DNA of 64,000 nucleotides, from contig NZ_PPQE01000028.1 of the NCBI RefSeq assembly GCF_002901845.1, positions 140,286 through 204,285 on the forward strand, given 5' to 3'. Each line of letters starts with the position of its first letter. Position 1 is the first letter of the stretch. The position numbers were made by a program, and so were the translations under genes. The notes beneath the pieces were generated by a model, which saw only the letters and a program-made list of their open reading frames with translations, ran no database searches and was not told where the DNA came from. This document shows, one piece after another, positions 1 to 8,259 of this stretch. Origin of the DNA: Staphylococcus hominis subsp. hominis (lineage in GTDB: Bacteria; Bacillota; Bacilli; Staphylococcales; Staphylococcaceae).

Positions 1-816
1 TTACCATTTTTACTAACAATGATGGGAATGAGTAATGTAGCGCCTAAAGGGGAAGTACCGATGACAGTAAAAATAGCTTATTATATTGCAGCAGCGGTAT
101 TACTCATTGCTTCTATTTGGACGGTTCTTTCCGTTAAAGAATATGAACCTAAAACATATAACTATTATCACGGCATTTCAGATGACAATAGGAATGAGAA
201 ATTAAATTTATGGCAACTGTTAAAAACTGCGCCTAAACAATTTTGGCAAATTAGTGTAGTTCAATTTTTTAACTGGTTTGCATTAATGTATCTCTGGACG
301 TATTCAACAGGTGCAATAGCAAAAAATGTATGGAATGCGACAGACCCTTCTTCAGCAGGATATCAAGCAGCAGGAAACTGGTATGGTGTGTTATACTGTA
401 TACAATTTTTAAGTTCAGTTATTTTTGGTTTTGTCATTGCAAAATCTAAACCCTCTCAAAGAAAATTTTGGTATAGTTTTGGATTAATTTTTGGTGGATT
501 AGGTCTTATTTCAATGTTCTTTATTCATAACCAATGGTTACTCATTATTTCATTTATATTCATTGGTATTAATAACTTAACGATGAATACCCAACCTTTT
601 ACACTATTAACCGAAGCCATTGACGGAGAAAATTCAGGTGCTTATCTAGGCTTATTTAATACAAGTATTTGTTTACCACAAATTGTCGCTTCTGTAGTAA
701 GCTTTGCACTTTTCCCACTATTAGGAAGTTCAATGCCTGCCATGTTATTGTTTGCAGGAAACATGATGCTTCTGGGTGCAATCTCAGTTAAATTTATTAA
801 CGCAAAATTTGAATGA
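1..816 (+). CDS. SLC45-type MFS sugar transporter, C-terminal part
   Basis: This is the C-terminal part of a membrane transporter whose 5' end lies before the window; the frame is open from base 1. The visible part has about six hydrophobic segments separated by a charged cytoplasmic loop (around residues 45-70). The arrangement resembles the SLC45/sucrose-maltose MFS carriers common in staphylococci, which import disaccharides with protons. The substrate is not readable from the sequence. It ends shortly before a strong terminator and is probably the last gene of its transcript. The family call is moderate in confidence; the specific sugar is inference. Confidence 0.75.
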   Translation, partial: LPFLLTMMGMSNVAPKGEVPMTVKIAYYIAAAVLLIASIWTVLSVKEYEPKTYNYYHGISDDNRNEKLNLWQLLKTAPKQFWQISVVQFFNWFALMYLWTYSTGAIAKNVWNATDPSSAGYQAAGNWYGVLYCIQFLSSVIFGFVIAKSKPSQRKFWYSFGLIFGGLGLISMFFIHNQWLLIISFIFIGINNLTMNTQPFTLLTEAIDGENSGAYLGLFNTSICLPQIVASVVSFALFPLLGSSMPAMLLFAGNMMLLGAISVKFINAKFE

Positions 817-852
817 AATATTAAAAAATAAAAAAATTTATTTATAATTTGT

Positions 853-885
853 AAGAGCGAAAAATAATTTTTCGCTCTTTTTTTA
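853..885 (+). terminator. Rho-independent terminator after the sugar transporter
   Basis: A perfect 12-bp stem (853-864 with 868-879) has a 3-nt loop and is followed by a T run. Confidence 0.9.
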
Positions 886-1038
886 TAAAAACTATCAGCA
901 ATGTTTCATAAACAATATCATGATGTCATTAAAAATTTAATACATTTAAGGAATATCAAACCTTGAAGTATAAGTGAAGACATACTAATGATTACGCGGT
1001 AAATCACTCGCTATAGAACATCATTCATTTAATTAATA

Positions 1039-1090
1039 TTGACATTATTAAAAATCTCTGTACAATTTAAATCGTAATAATTACGATTTA
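1039..1090 (+). promoter_or_regulatory. Promoter with Zur box ahead of COG0523 gene
   Basis: A -35 TTGACA (1039-1044) and a -10 TACAAT (1061-1066) with a 16-nt spacer are followed by a perfect palindrome at 1068-1090, with 11-bp arms TAAATCGTAAT / ATTACGATTTA around one central base. This matches the known Zur operator of Bacillus and Staphylococcus. Zinc-loaded Zur bound here would block transcription start, so the gene should be induced by zinc shortage. Confidence 0.9.
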
Positions 1091-1106
1091 AAAGGAGAGA
1101 ATATAA

Positions 1107-2306
1107 ATGAGTAAGATACCTGTAACTGTATTAAGTGGTTATTTAGGTTCAGGGAAGACAACGTTACTAAATCATATTTTAAATCATCGAGAAGGCCGTC
1201 GTATTGCAGTTATTGTGAATGATATGAGTGAGGTTAATATTGATAAAGATTTAGTTGCTGATGGTGGTGGACTGTCTAGAACAGATGAAAAATTAGTTGA
1301 ACTATCTAATGGATGTATTTGTTGCACGTTACGGGACGATTTATTAAAAGAAGTTGAACGACTTGTACATAAAGGCAATATTGATTATATCGTTATTGAA
1401 TCTACAGGCATTTCTGAACCAGTACCTGTAGCGCAAACATTCTCGTATATCGATGAAGCGATGGGAATAGATCTCACTTCGATTTGTCGTTTAGATACGA
1501 TGGTTACGGTCGTTGATGCGAATCGATTTGTTAATGATATTCATTCAGAAGATTTACTTGTGGATCGTAATCAAGGTGCGGATGTGACAGATGAACGTTC
1601 GATTGCGGATTTATTAATAGACCAAGTTGAATTCTGTGATGTACTTGTATTGAATAAAACAGATTTAGTTACAAATGAAGCGCTAGATAAGTTAGAACAT
1701 ATACTTAGAACATTACAACCAGATGCAAAAATAATTAAAACAACGCAGTCTCAAGTAGATATTAATGATGTCTTAGATACAGGACGATTTGATTTTGAAA
1801 AAGCTAGCAATTCTGCAGGATGGATTAAGGAACTAACAGAAGGCGGCCATGAGACGCATACACCAGAAACTGAAGAATATGGTATGAATTCGTTTGTCTA
1901 TTCAAGACGATTACCGTTTCACGCGAAACGTTTCAATGATTGGTTAGAACAAATGCCTCAAAACATTGTTCGTTCAAAAGGGATTGTATGGCTTGCGCAA
2001 TATAACGAGGTTGCGTGTTTACTGTCACAAGCAGGATCGTCATGTAATATCAGCCCAGTTACATATTGGGTTGCATCAATGTCTAAAGAAAAACGGGAAG
2101 AGATACTTGCTCAACGTCGTGACGTAGCGGAAAGTTGGGATATTGAATATGAGGATAGAAATACACAATTTGTCATTATTGGTACCGACTTAGATCAAGA
2201 AAAAATAGAAAAAGAACTCGATGAATGCCTGGTGAATAGTAGCGAAATGAATTCTGATTGGCATCAACTTGAAGATCCTTATCGTTGGAAAATAAGAAAA
2301 CCTTAA
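1107..2306 (+). CDS. Zur-regulated COG0523 (CobW/ZagA-like) GTPase, putative zinc metallochaperone
   Basis: This is a P-loop GTPase of the G3E/COG0523 family, which hands metals to target enzymes when zinc is scarce. The N-terminus carries the Walker A motif GYLGSGKTT (residues 11-19), and the metal-binding CxCC motif follows at residues 70-73 (GCICC). A CobW C-terminal domain fills the last third. The length of 399 aa is usual for the YciC/ZagA branch. The ATG at 1107 has an AAAGGAGAG ribosome site 9 nt upstream. The perfect Zur box just upstream supports a zinc-starvation role. No zinc importer genes are adjacent. The chaperone function is inferred from family and operator. Confidence 0.92.
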   Translation: MSKIPVTVLSGYLGSGKTTLLNHILNHREGRRIAVIVNDMSEVNIDKDLVADGGGLSRTDEKLVELSNGCICCTLRDDLLKEVERLVHKGNIDYIVIESTGISEPVPVAQTFSYIDEAMGIDLTSICRLDTMVTVVDANRFVNDIHSEDLLVDRNQGADVTDERSIADLLIDQVEFCDVLVLNKTDLVTNEALDKLEHILRTLQPDAKIIKTTQSQVDINDVLDTGRFDFEKASNSAGWIKELTEGGHETHTPETEEYGMNSFVYSRRLPFHAKRFNDWLEQMPQNIVRSKGIVWLAQYNEVACLLSQAGSSCNISPVTYWVASMSKEKREEILAQRRDVAESWDIEYEDRNTQFVIIGTDLDQEKIEKELDECLVNSSEMNSDWHQLEDPYRWKIRKP

Positions 2307-2586
2307 GAAATAATGGATATTAAACAAGTTATGATGATAAAAATATTGATTACAATTTTCATATAAACATCATACTACTTTTCGTAATATAGTATTGCAA
2401 GCGCAATCTAATACTAAAACGACCAAACCTTATTATAATTACAGTAGGTAATCATAATGGAATAAAAGTATATATATAATTCTCACAAACAACATTATAG
2501 TATTGCCTTTTATACTGAAAACGATAAAATTTAAAATATTTGATTGGTCATTTTTTAGTTTCATACAACAAGAGATTAATAAAATT
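2307..2586. other. Intergenic region without recognised feature
   Basis: AT-rich spacer. I see no open frame with a ribosome site, no strong promoter and no operator palindrome. Confidence 0.5.
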
Positions 2587-2628
2587 AAAGAGGAAACGAC
2601 GAAATTATCGTCACTTCCTCTTTTTTTT
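2587..2628. terminator. Terminator between convergent genes
   Basis: A 15-bp stem with two mismatches (2587-2601 with 2609-2623) is followed by eight T on the + strand. It lies just after the stop of the minus-strand gene at 2627 and could serve both directions. Confidence 0.7.
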
Positions 2629-2959
2629 ATGGCATCATTAATTGAATACCTCTAATGATATTTTTTAAAAATAGCACAAGTGCCCATATAAAGAAAATAA
2701 CTGCGATGAGGATTGCAATAATCCAGCCGATACCGTGTTCACTATTTACAAAAGCTGGGGAAATAGATAGGGTTACTAATCCTAATACCACCATAACCCA
2801 ACTCATGATGTGATTGAATAACGCATTTCTAGCATGGGTCGAAGCTGGTGGTTGTGCGACGATCCATACAATAAGTGGAAATAATACTGGTGCAAAGAAG
2901 ACACTTAAATAGCTAATGCCTCCTAAAATATCACTTTCTCTATAATTTTCATTTGGCAT
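2627..2959 (-). CDS. DUF4870-like small membrane protein
   Basis: A 110-aa protein with three to four hydrophobic segments (roughly residues 13-38, 45-66 and 74-100) and a short polar N-terminus. The pattern of an SYLSVFFAPVLFPLIVW-type first helix, a charged HARNAL turn and a GIGW motif resembles DUF4870 (TMEM254/YtxG-like) membrane proteins, whose function is unknown. A GAGGTGATC ribosome site precedes the ATG. It is a single gene flanked by convergent and divergent neighbours. Confidence 0.7.
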   Translation of the reverse strand: MPNENYRESDILGGISYLSVFFAPVLFPLIVWIVAQPPASTHARNALFNHIMSWVMVVLGLVTLSISPAFVNSEHGIGWIIAILIAVIFFIWALVLFLKNIIRGIQLMMP

Positions 2960-3150
2960 ATCATGATCACCTCAATTCTATAAAAACATATAATAAAATA
3001 AATAGTAAGTAAGACATTCTAAAATTACAACACTGTAAGTTAGTATAAGATTGATGTTGAAAATAGTTAATTAAATATTTTGATGAATATAGCATATAAA
3101 TGTATTAAATTGTACAATATTAATATATTAACTTTTAAAAGGTGGATATG

Positions 3151-3615
3151 ATGCGGGATTTTTTAAAACTGTTAGGGGCATTACTAACAGTGATCATTAC
3201 ATTTAGCATTTCAATTTTATTTAGTTTCTTAATACCTCTAATGGTAGAAGGAAATATTTTAAACATGGGGAAATTAAATCAGCCGACATTTATTATGTTG
3301 TGGATTATTTTTAGTGTTATATTCAATATTATTATTCTTATTTTAGCTTTTTCATTGATTCAGTTTAGTAGTGACTTTGTAAATAAAATGAAATTAATAG
3401 CGACGCTAACCTTTTTTGTAATTATTAGTTATGCATGCTTTAGTCATATAGATATGCAAGGTTTAACTGATCATTTAACATTAACGAGTTCTAAACATGC
3501 CCGAGAAGTATCAATCAAACTATTACCATTTATTTTAACGATATCATTAGGATGTTATAGCGCTATTTTATCCTACTTACAACATCAAATTGATAAAGAA
3601 GAACGTAATATATAG
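3151..3615 (+). CDS. Hypothetical four-helix membrane protein
   Basis: I do not recognise this 154-aa protein. It has four hydrophobic stretches (about residues 5-32, 45-72, 82-100 and 124-146) and a basic/acidic tail ending KEERNI. The start is uncertain: GTG 3142, ATG 3148 and ATG 3151 are in frame. The AAAGGTGG ribosome site at 3138-3145 fits ATG 3151 best. It lies upstream of the universal stress gene, separated by about 90 bases with a possible cre site. Confidence 0.65.
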   Translation: MRDFLKLLGALLTVIITFSISILFSFLIPLMVEGNILNMGKLNQPTFIMLWIIFSVIFNIIILILAFSLIQFSSDFVNKMKLIATLTFFVIISYACFSHIDMQGLTDHLTLTSSKHAREVSIKLLPFILTISLGCYSAILSYLQHQIDKEERNI

Positions 3616-3618
3616 TTT

Positions 3619-3634
3619 TTGAAAGCGTTTTACA
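3619..3634 (+). promoter_or_regulatory. Possible cre (CcpA) site
   Basis: TTGAAAGCGTTTTACA resembles the cre consensus, with one extra base before the final CA. It lies ahead of the stress protein gene. This is a weak call based on consensus only. Confidence 0.35.
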
Positions 3635-3701
3635 TATTAATACTCATTTTTTTGAAACAGTGCTAAAATAAAGGTGAGAACAGATGAAGGGGGAGATTAA
3701 A

Positions 3702-4214
3702 ATGTTAGCATACAAAAACATTTTAATTGCAGTTGATGGATCAGATGAAGCAGAATGGGCCTTTAATAAAGCCGTTGATGTAGCAAAACGTAATGATGCA
3801 AAGCTCACAATTGTGCATGTGATTGATACGAGAACATATACTGCGTATGAAGTGTACGCATCTCAATTTGACCCGTCTAAAGAGTATTCTGAGAAGTTAC
3901 TTGAAGGCTATAAAGAACTTGCCGTTAAAGAAGGCGTGACAAATGTAGAAACACGACTTGAATTTGGCCCACCGAAATTACTCATTCCTAAAAATTTAGC
4001 AAATGAATTAGATGTTGATTTAATTATGTGTGGTGCTTCAGGATTAAATGCAGTCGAACGTTTTATGATTGGCTCGGTATCAGAAGCGATTGTACGTCAT
4101 GCCCCATGTGATGTATTAGTTGTACGTACTGAAGAAATTCCAGAAGACTTTGAATCAAAAGTAGCAACTCCAGCATTTAGAAGACGATATTTTGAAAGTT
4201 CAGAACATAAGTAA
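3702..4214 (+). CDS. Universal stress protein, UspA family
   Basis: A cytoplasmic UspA-fold protein of 170 aa with the ATP-binding signature G-2x-G-9x-G(S) near residues 110-124 (GASGLNAVERFMIGS) and the typical ending PCDVLVVR. The N-terminal strand YKNILIAVDGSDEA is also diagnostic. ATP-binding Usp proteins help survival under stress and energy limitation. ATG 3702 is chosen because a GGGGGAG site lies 7 nt upstream; an in-frame ATG at 3684 has no such site. It ends at a strong terminator, so it is probably monocistronic. Confidence 0.9.
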   Translation: MLAYKNILIAVDGSDEAEWAFNKAVDVAKRNDAKLTIVHVIDTRTYTAYEVYASQFDPSKEYSEKLLEGYKELAVKEGVTNVETRLEFGPPKLLIPKNLANELDVDLIMCGASGLNAVERFMIGSVSEAIVRHAPCDVLVVRTEEIPEDFESKVATPAFRRRYFESSEHK

Positions 4215-4231
4215 TGATGACTTAATATATG

Positions 4232-4269
4232 ACTTCATTCTCACGAAGCAGTGAGAATGAAGTTTTTTA
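4232..4269 (+). terminator. Rho-independent terminator after Usp gene
   Basis: A perfect 13-bp stem (4232-4244 with 4251-4263) has a 6-nt loop and is followed by TTTTT. Confidence 0.9.
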
Positions 4270-4400
4270 TTCTGGAATAAAGCAAATGATTATTTCAGAT
4301 AATATATAAAATATGGTATCATTTTTATTTAAGTGTCGTGTTCTAAATAATAGCGCACAATCATTTAAAAATCTAAGTATAAAAGGAGTATTATATCAAC

Positions 4401-5279
4401 ATGAGTCAAATGAAACAACTGTTTATTAAATTTATTGAACCATTGACGAAGATAGAATTTTATCAAAATTTACTAGCCAATATTTTAATTATTGTTGCTT
4501 ATATCTTATTAGGTATGATTGTTATTGCAATTTCTAGAAAAGTAGTAACGAAATTTTTTAAAGTCAATGAGAAGAAGAAGACACGCTATAAAATTAAAAG
4601 AAGTGAGACACTTTCAACACTTGTTCAAAACTTAATTAGTTATGTTGTTTGGTTTATTGTTCTTACATCGATTCTCTCTCGTTTTGGAATTAGCGTCTCA
4701 GCTATTTTAGCTGGGGCTGGTGTTGTTGGTTTAGCAGTTGGTTTTGGTGCCCAGACTGTTGTAAAAGATATCATTACCGGCTTTTTCGTTATTTTTGAAG
4801 GACAATTTGACGTCAGCGATTATGTTCAAATTAATTCGTCAGGTGTAACGATTGCAGAAGGGACAGTACAAACAATAGGTTTACGATCTACACGTATTCA
4901 ATCTGATACTGGAGAAGTGTATACCTTACCTAATGGGACAATTAGTGAAATTGTAAATTATTCTAAGACAGATGTATCGCCTCTTATTGCAATTCCGATT
5001 TCTCCAAATGAAGATTATGACGTTATTGAAAAAGAATTAAAAGCATTCTTACCAACATTAAAAGATAAATATGATATGTTCGTTGCTGCACCTGATTTAC
5101 TCGGTTTAGATAGTATTGATGGTAATGAAATGGTAATTAAATTATTAGCTCATGTTAAACCAGGCATGCATTTTCCAGGCCAACGTTTATTAAGAAAAGA
5201 AATCATAAGTTACTTTAACGATGTAGGCATTCATACGCCTAAACCAACACTTGTGAAATTAGAAGATGAAGAAAAATAA
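4401..5279 (+). CDS. Small-conductance mechanosensitive channel, MscS family
   Basis: A 292-aa channel that vents solutes on hypo-osmotic shock. Three membrane helices are visible (about residues 20-45, 70-92 and 95-125). The third is the Gly/Ala-rich pore helix (AILAGAGVVGLAVGFGAQTVV), followed by the beta-domain signature FFVIFEGQFDVSDYVQI and a cytoplasmic alpha/beta domain. Length and layout are those of small MscS/YkuT proteins. An AAAAGGAG site lies ahead of the ATG. It stands alone between two intergenic regions. Confidence 0.93.
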   Translation: MSQMKQLFIKFIEPLTKIEFYQNLLANILIIVAYILLGMIVIAISRKVVTKFFKVNEKKKTRYKIKRSETLSTLVQNLISYVVWFIVLTSILSRFGISVSAILAGAGVVGLAVGFGAQTVVKDIITGFFVIFEGQFDVSDYVQINSSGVTIAEGTVQTIGLRSTRIQSDTGEVYTLPNGTISEIVNYSKTDVSPLIAIPISPNEDYDVIEKELKAFLPTLKDKYDMFVAAPDLLGLDSIDGNEMVIKLLAHVKPGMHFPGQRLLRKEIISYFNDVGIHTPKPTLVKLEDEEK

Positions 5280-5417
5280 ACAAATGTTTATAATAATAGG
5301 CTTTTAAATTTTTTTCATAAGTTTTTTATAATAACTTTTTATGACTAAAAATTTATTTAATTATCATCATATAAACTGATAAATAATTAATGATTTCTAA
5401 TTATTTAAGGTTTGCCT

Positions 5418-5440
5418 ATATTACACTTTAGGTGTAATAT
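5418..5440. promoter_or_regulatory. Perfect inverted repeat, probable operator
   Basis: Nine-base arms ATATTACAC / GTGTAATAT flank a 5-nt spacer, 34 bases before the start codon of the small gene at 5474. There is no T run, so it is more likely a repressor site than a terminator. I do not recognise the regulator. Confidence 0.6.
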
Positions 5441-5473
5441 CAAACTGTAATAAATAGAAAGGGATGATAAGTA

Positions 5474-5674
5474 ATGTGGGTGAAAGACTTTTATTATGAT
5501 GGTAATGCGTACATCAATAAAAATGTATGGGAGTACATGTGTAAAGATAATGTGACGTTTGATAAAGCCATTGAGGCACTTAATTTAAATTATAAAGATG
5601 CGGTTGCGAATGAGAGGGACATTCCAAATTTAGACATTGAGAGAAAAAATATTGTAACAAGTGACTTTTGGTAA
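5474..5674 (+). CDS. Hypothetical 66-aa soluble protein
   Basis: Not recognised. It is a small, mildly acidic soluble protein rich in aromatic residues near the N-terminus (WVKDFYYDGNAY) and ending in SDFW. It has no membrane segment or cysteine pair. An AAAGGGATGATAAGT ribosome site precedes the ATG, and a long perfect terminator hairpin follows 17 bases after the stop. The palindrome at 5418-5440 suggests regulated expression. Confidence 0.7.
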   Translation: MWVKDFYYDGNAYINKNVWEYMCKDNVTFDKAIEALNLNYKDAVANERDIPNLDIERKNIVTSDFW

Positions 5675-5691
5675 GCATGGCTATATCAATA

Positions 5692-5735
5692 AACAGCAGT
5701 TACTACGTCAAATACGTAGTAACTGCTGTTTTATT
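5692..5735. terminator. Bidirectional terminator
   Basis: A perfect 17-bp stem (5692-5708 with 5714-5730) has a 5-nt loop. T-rich sequence lies on both sides, so it can end both the + strand gene and the minus-strand arsC remnant. Confidence 0.9.
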
Positions 5736-6120
5736 ATGTTTTATACTTAAATTGTTCAATCGCATTTTTAATGTCATCTCGAACACGTTGGAATGCTGAC
5801 CCATATTTTCGGTCATCGAAGCCCCAATGTTCTTTTTTAACACCTGATGGCATAGTAGGACAATGCGCATCAGCATGACTGCATAATGTTACTACTAAGT
5901 CTGACTGTTTTAAAATCGTATTATTAATTAAATCAGAGGTATGATTTGAAATGTTGATACTACTTCTTTCATGGCTTCAACTGCCTTAGGATTAACACCA
6001 TGTGTTTCAATGCCTCCTGAATATACATTCCATTCATCACCTAAAATTGCTTTTCCAAAACCCTCAGCCATTTGGCTACGACAAAAATTCACTGTACAAA
6101 TAAATGGTTTTTTTGGTCAT
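5734..6120 (-). pseudogene. arsC: Broken arsC (thioredoxin-type arsenate reductase)
   Basis: Translating the minus strand in pieces gives most of a Staphylococcus-type ArsC: MTKKTIY, then [16 protein letters not shown] (the CX5R phosphate loop), [19 protein letters not shown], and [13 protein letters not shown] with the two redox cysteines, then KKEHWGFDD. Two single-base deletions break the frame: one T missing after TAT TT near codon 8, and one G missing from a GTAGGTATC-like stretch near codon 47. The loop also carries changes relative to the usual CTGNSCRS. Normal arsC is about 131 codons, so the gene is full length but dead. Neither arsB nor arsR is adjacent; a separate arsB remnant lies at 35.1 kb. 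Confidence 0.88.
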
Positions 6121-6158
6121 GATAAACCTCTCTATCTATAAAATGAATCTGACTCATT

Positions 6159-7706
6159 TTACACTAAACCTAACCATTTCCAATACGTTAAGCTAAATAA
6201 AATCACAAGAATATAACCTATAATAGTGAGAGGAATACCTGATTTTAAGAAATCTTTAACCGTAAATGTATCTGTACCGTAGGCTAACATATTTTGTGGT
6301 GCACTCACTGGTAATAAGAATCCAAAGCTAATCACAAATTGTTGTATTAAAACAAAGCCGATAGAATGCTCGCCTAACCCTAATGTTGATGTTAATGAAA
6401 TAAATACGGGTATCAGTGCAGAGGATAAGCTTGTTGCACTCGCAAAACCTAAATGAATTAAAATATTGAATAATGTAATGAGTGCAATCGTTGCGATAAT
6501 TGGTAACTCTTTTAGTCCCATTAACCCAAATGTTTTATCACTGAGCCATTGGGCAGCGCCTGTTTTAAGTAAGACGTTACCAAGTGAGATGCCTACACCA
6601 AAGACGATAATTGTCCCCCATGGAATTTTCTTTTCAACGCCTTTCCAAGTAATCACACCGATTTTAGGCATGAGCATCATACCTAATGCAATTAAAGTAA
6701 CACTTGCTGAATCGATAGGGTGAAGTACTTTTTCAGTAGACCAAAAGATCAGTAATAAGATAGAAATGACAATGAGTCGCCATTCTCTAGCACTCATTGG
6801 ACCTAGTTCGTTTAAGTCATGTTTAATCAATTCTTTACCACCTTCAATGGCATCTCGTTCAGGTGGTATTACTTTCATCATAATGAAATATAAGGCAATA
6901 GACATCAGTATAGACCACGGTGCAGCGTATAAAAACCATTCACCCCAAGACACGTTATAGCCTAAGTTTTGATTAATGAAATTGATAGCGACGATATTTT
7001 GCGCAGCGGCAGTTTTAATACCGATATTCCAAATCGATACCGCTTGTACGGATGTAATAATTAAGAGTGATGCTAGTTTACTATCTTTACTCACTTTAAA
7101 GGCTGCAATCATCCCGAGTAAAATGGGTACAACAGCACCAGCACGAGCCGTAGCAGAAGGTACAAAAAAGGCTAATACAATTGATACTAAAATTGCACCG
7201 ATAACAATATGTTTTGTTTTATTTCCTACAATAGAAAGGACATAAAGTGCTAGCCGTTTATGAAGATTGGTTTCTTGCATGGCAGCTGCTAAGAATAAAG
7301 CGGCGGTCACAAGTGCTACTGCAGAAGTAGAAAAACCACTAAATGCGAGACTCAGAGCATTGTTTGTGCCTAATAATTCGCTTCCCTTCAGAATGGCGTT
7401 TCCACTTTTAGGATGACCAAGTTGTTCTGAGAGATGTTGAACAGGACTAAAGCCAAGTAATAATATAATAAGTCCTAAAATTAAAGTAGCTGAAACTGGA
7501 TAAGATACTGCTTCAGTAACCCACATGATTACAGCAAAAGCAAGAATGGCAAGTGCTGCTTTAGCCATGACCGGTAAGCTACTTGAAGTAGGTAATAATA
7601 AAATCATTACTAATACGATAAAACTAATCACAATCCATAATGGTTTATATCCTTTATTAGATGTTTCTTTTTTAGATTGATTAGTGATTTGATTCCCCTT
7701 TGTCAT
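6159..7706 (-). CDS. Sodium/dicarboxylate symporter of the DASS family, SdcS-like
   Basis: A polytopic membrane carrier of about 515 aa with 11-12 hydrophobic segments. Its length and the motifs SATARAGAVVPI and FLLPVSAPQNMLAYGTDTF are typical of the DASS/SdcS group, which imports succinate, fumarate and malate with Na+. A second ATG lies 6 nt upstream (7712); 7706 has better spacing to the AGGGGGA site. It is divergent from the next unit, with a possible cre box just upstream (7748-7763), which would fit repression by sugars. It is a single gene downstream of no obvious partner. Confidence 0.9.
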   Translation of the reverse strand: MTKGNQITNQSKKETSNKGYKPLWIVISFIVLVMILLLPTSSSLPVMAKAALAILAFAVIMWVTEAVSYPVSATLILGLIILLLGFSPVQHLSEQLGHPKSGNAILKGSELLGTNNALSLAFSGFSTSAVALVTAALFLAAAMQETNLHKRLALYVLSIVGNKTKHIVIGAILVSIVLAFFVPSATARAGAVVPILLGMIAAFKVSKDSKLASLLIITSVQAVSIWNIGIKTAAAQNIVAINFINQNLGYNVSWGEWFLYAAPWSILMSIALYFIMMKVIPPERDAIEGGKELIKHDLNELGPMSAREWRLIVISILLLIFWSTEKVLHPIDSASVTLIALGMMLMPKIGVITWKGVEKKIPWGTIIVFGVGISLGNVLLKTGAAQWLSDKTFGLMGLKELPIIATIALITLFNILIHLGFASATSLSSALIPVFISLTSTLGLGEHSIGFVLIQQFVISFGFLLPVSAPQNMLAYGTDTFTVKDFLKSGIPLTIIGYILVILFSLTYWKWLGLV

Positions 7707-7747
7707 TATCATCGTCCCCCTTAAAATAGTTACACTATTATTTTAAC

Positions 7748-7763
7748 AAGAAAGCGCTTTATT
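7748..7763. promoter_or_regulatory. Possible cre site upstream of the dicarboxylate carrier
   Basis: It has a palindromic core AAAGCGCTTT within AAGAAAGCGCTTTATT. It deviates from the cre consensus at both outer ends, so the call is tentative. Confidence 0.35.
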
Positions 7764-7892
7764 TTAGGAGTTGTATTTTAAAATACACAAAATTTTCAAA
7801 AAACTATTAATTAAAGCTAATAAACATAGAAATATTGAGATGAAAAGGAACGAAACAATGAATTTAATGGGAATTCTGTTTCACTCTGTTAC

Positions 7893-8096
7893 TTATATAT
7901 TAAAGTTGTCCGAAATCATTTTTCTTAATATTGTTAACTTAACAGTTGGTTCTTTAGGTTCAGTAATATGGATATGTTGATCATTTTTAATTTTATTTAT
8001 AGCAATACATTCTCCACTCATTGTTTCAGGCATTACTTTACTTTTGCTATTAAATGTTTCAATAATGCCTTATTTATCTAGAAGAAATTTTTTCAT
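7893..8096 (-). pseudogene. Small unknown gene interrupted by a stop codon
   Basis: The minus strand reads MKKFLLDK, a TAA stop, then 58 open codons (GIIETFNSKSKVMPE... ending KMISDNFNI) and a stop. An AAAAGGA ribosome site sits 8 nt before the ATG, which suggests a once-real 67-codon gene. I do not recognise the family. An internal ATG at codon 22 could still allow a 46-aa product. The rest of 7713-8180 shows no other supported feature. Confidence 0.45.
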
Positions 8097-8195
8097 AATA
8101 AAAATCCTTTTATAACTTTCGGTCCTTTTTCTGACTGTAGTAAAACAACAATTATATATAATTATTTAATCATTTTCATTTTTTTAAATCGTCCA

Positions 8196-8247
8196 TTGAC
8201 AATTTCGATATGAAATGCGATTATTAAAACGTAATAATTACTATTTA
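8196..8247 (+). promoter_or_regulatory. Promoter with near-perfect Zur box
   Basis: A -35 TTGACA (8196-8201) and a -10 GATTAT (8219-8224) with a 17-nt spacer are followed by a Zur-type palindrome at 8225-8247 centred on CGTAATAATTAC. It differs at two positions from the perfect box at 1068-1090. A further half-site TAAATCGT lies at 8185-8192. Confidence 0.85.
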
Positions 8248-8259
8248 GGAGAGAAGAAA

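Noticed and set aside
7771-7980. 69-codon plus-strand frame
   Set aside because: It overlaps the more convincing minus-strand frame at 7893-8096, has no ribosome site at its ATG and an unlikely composition.
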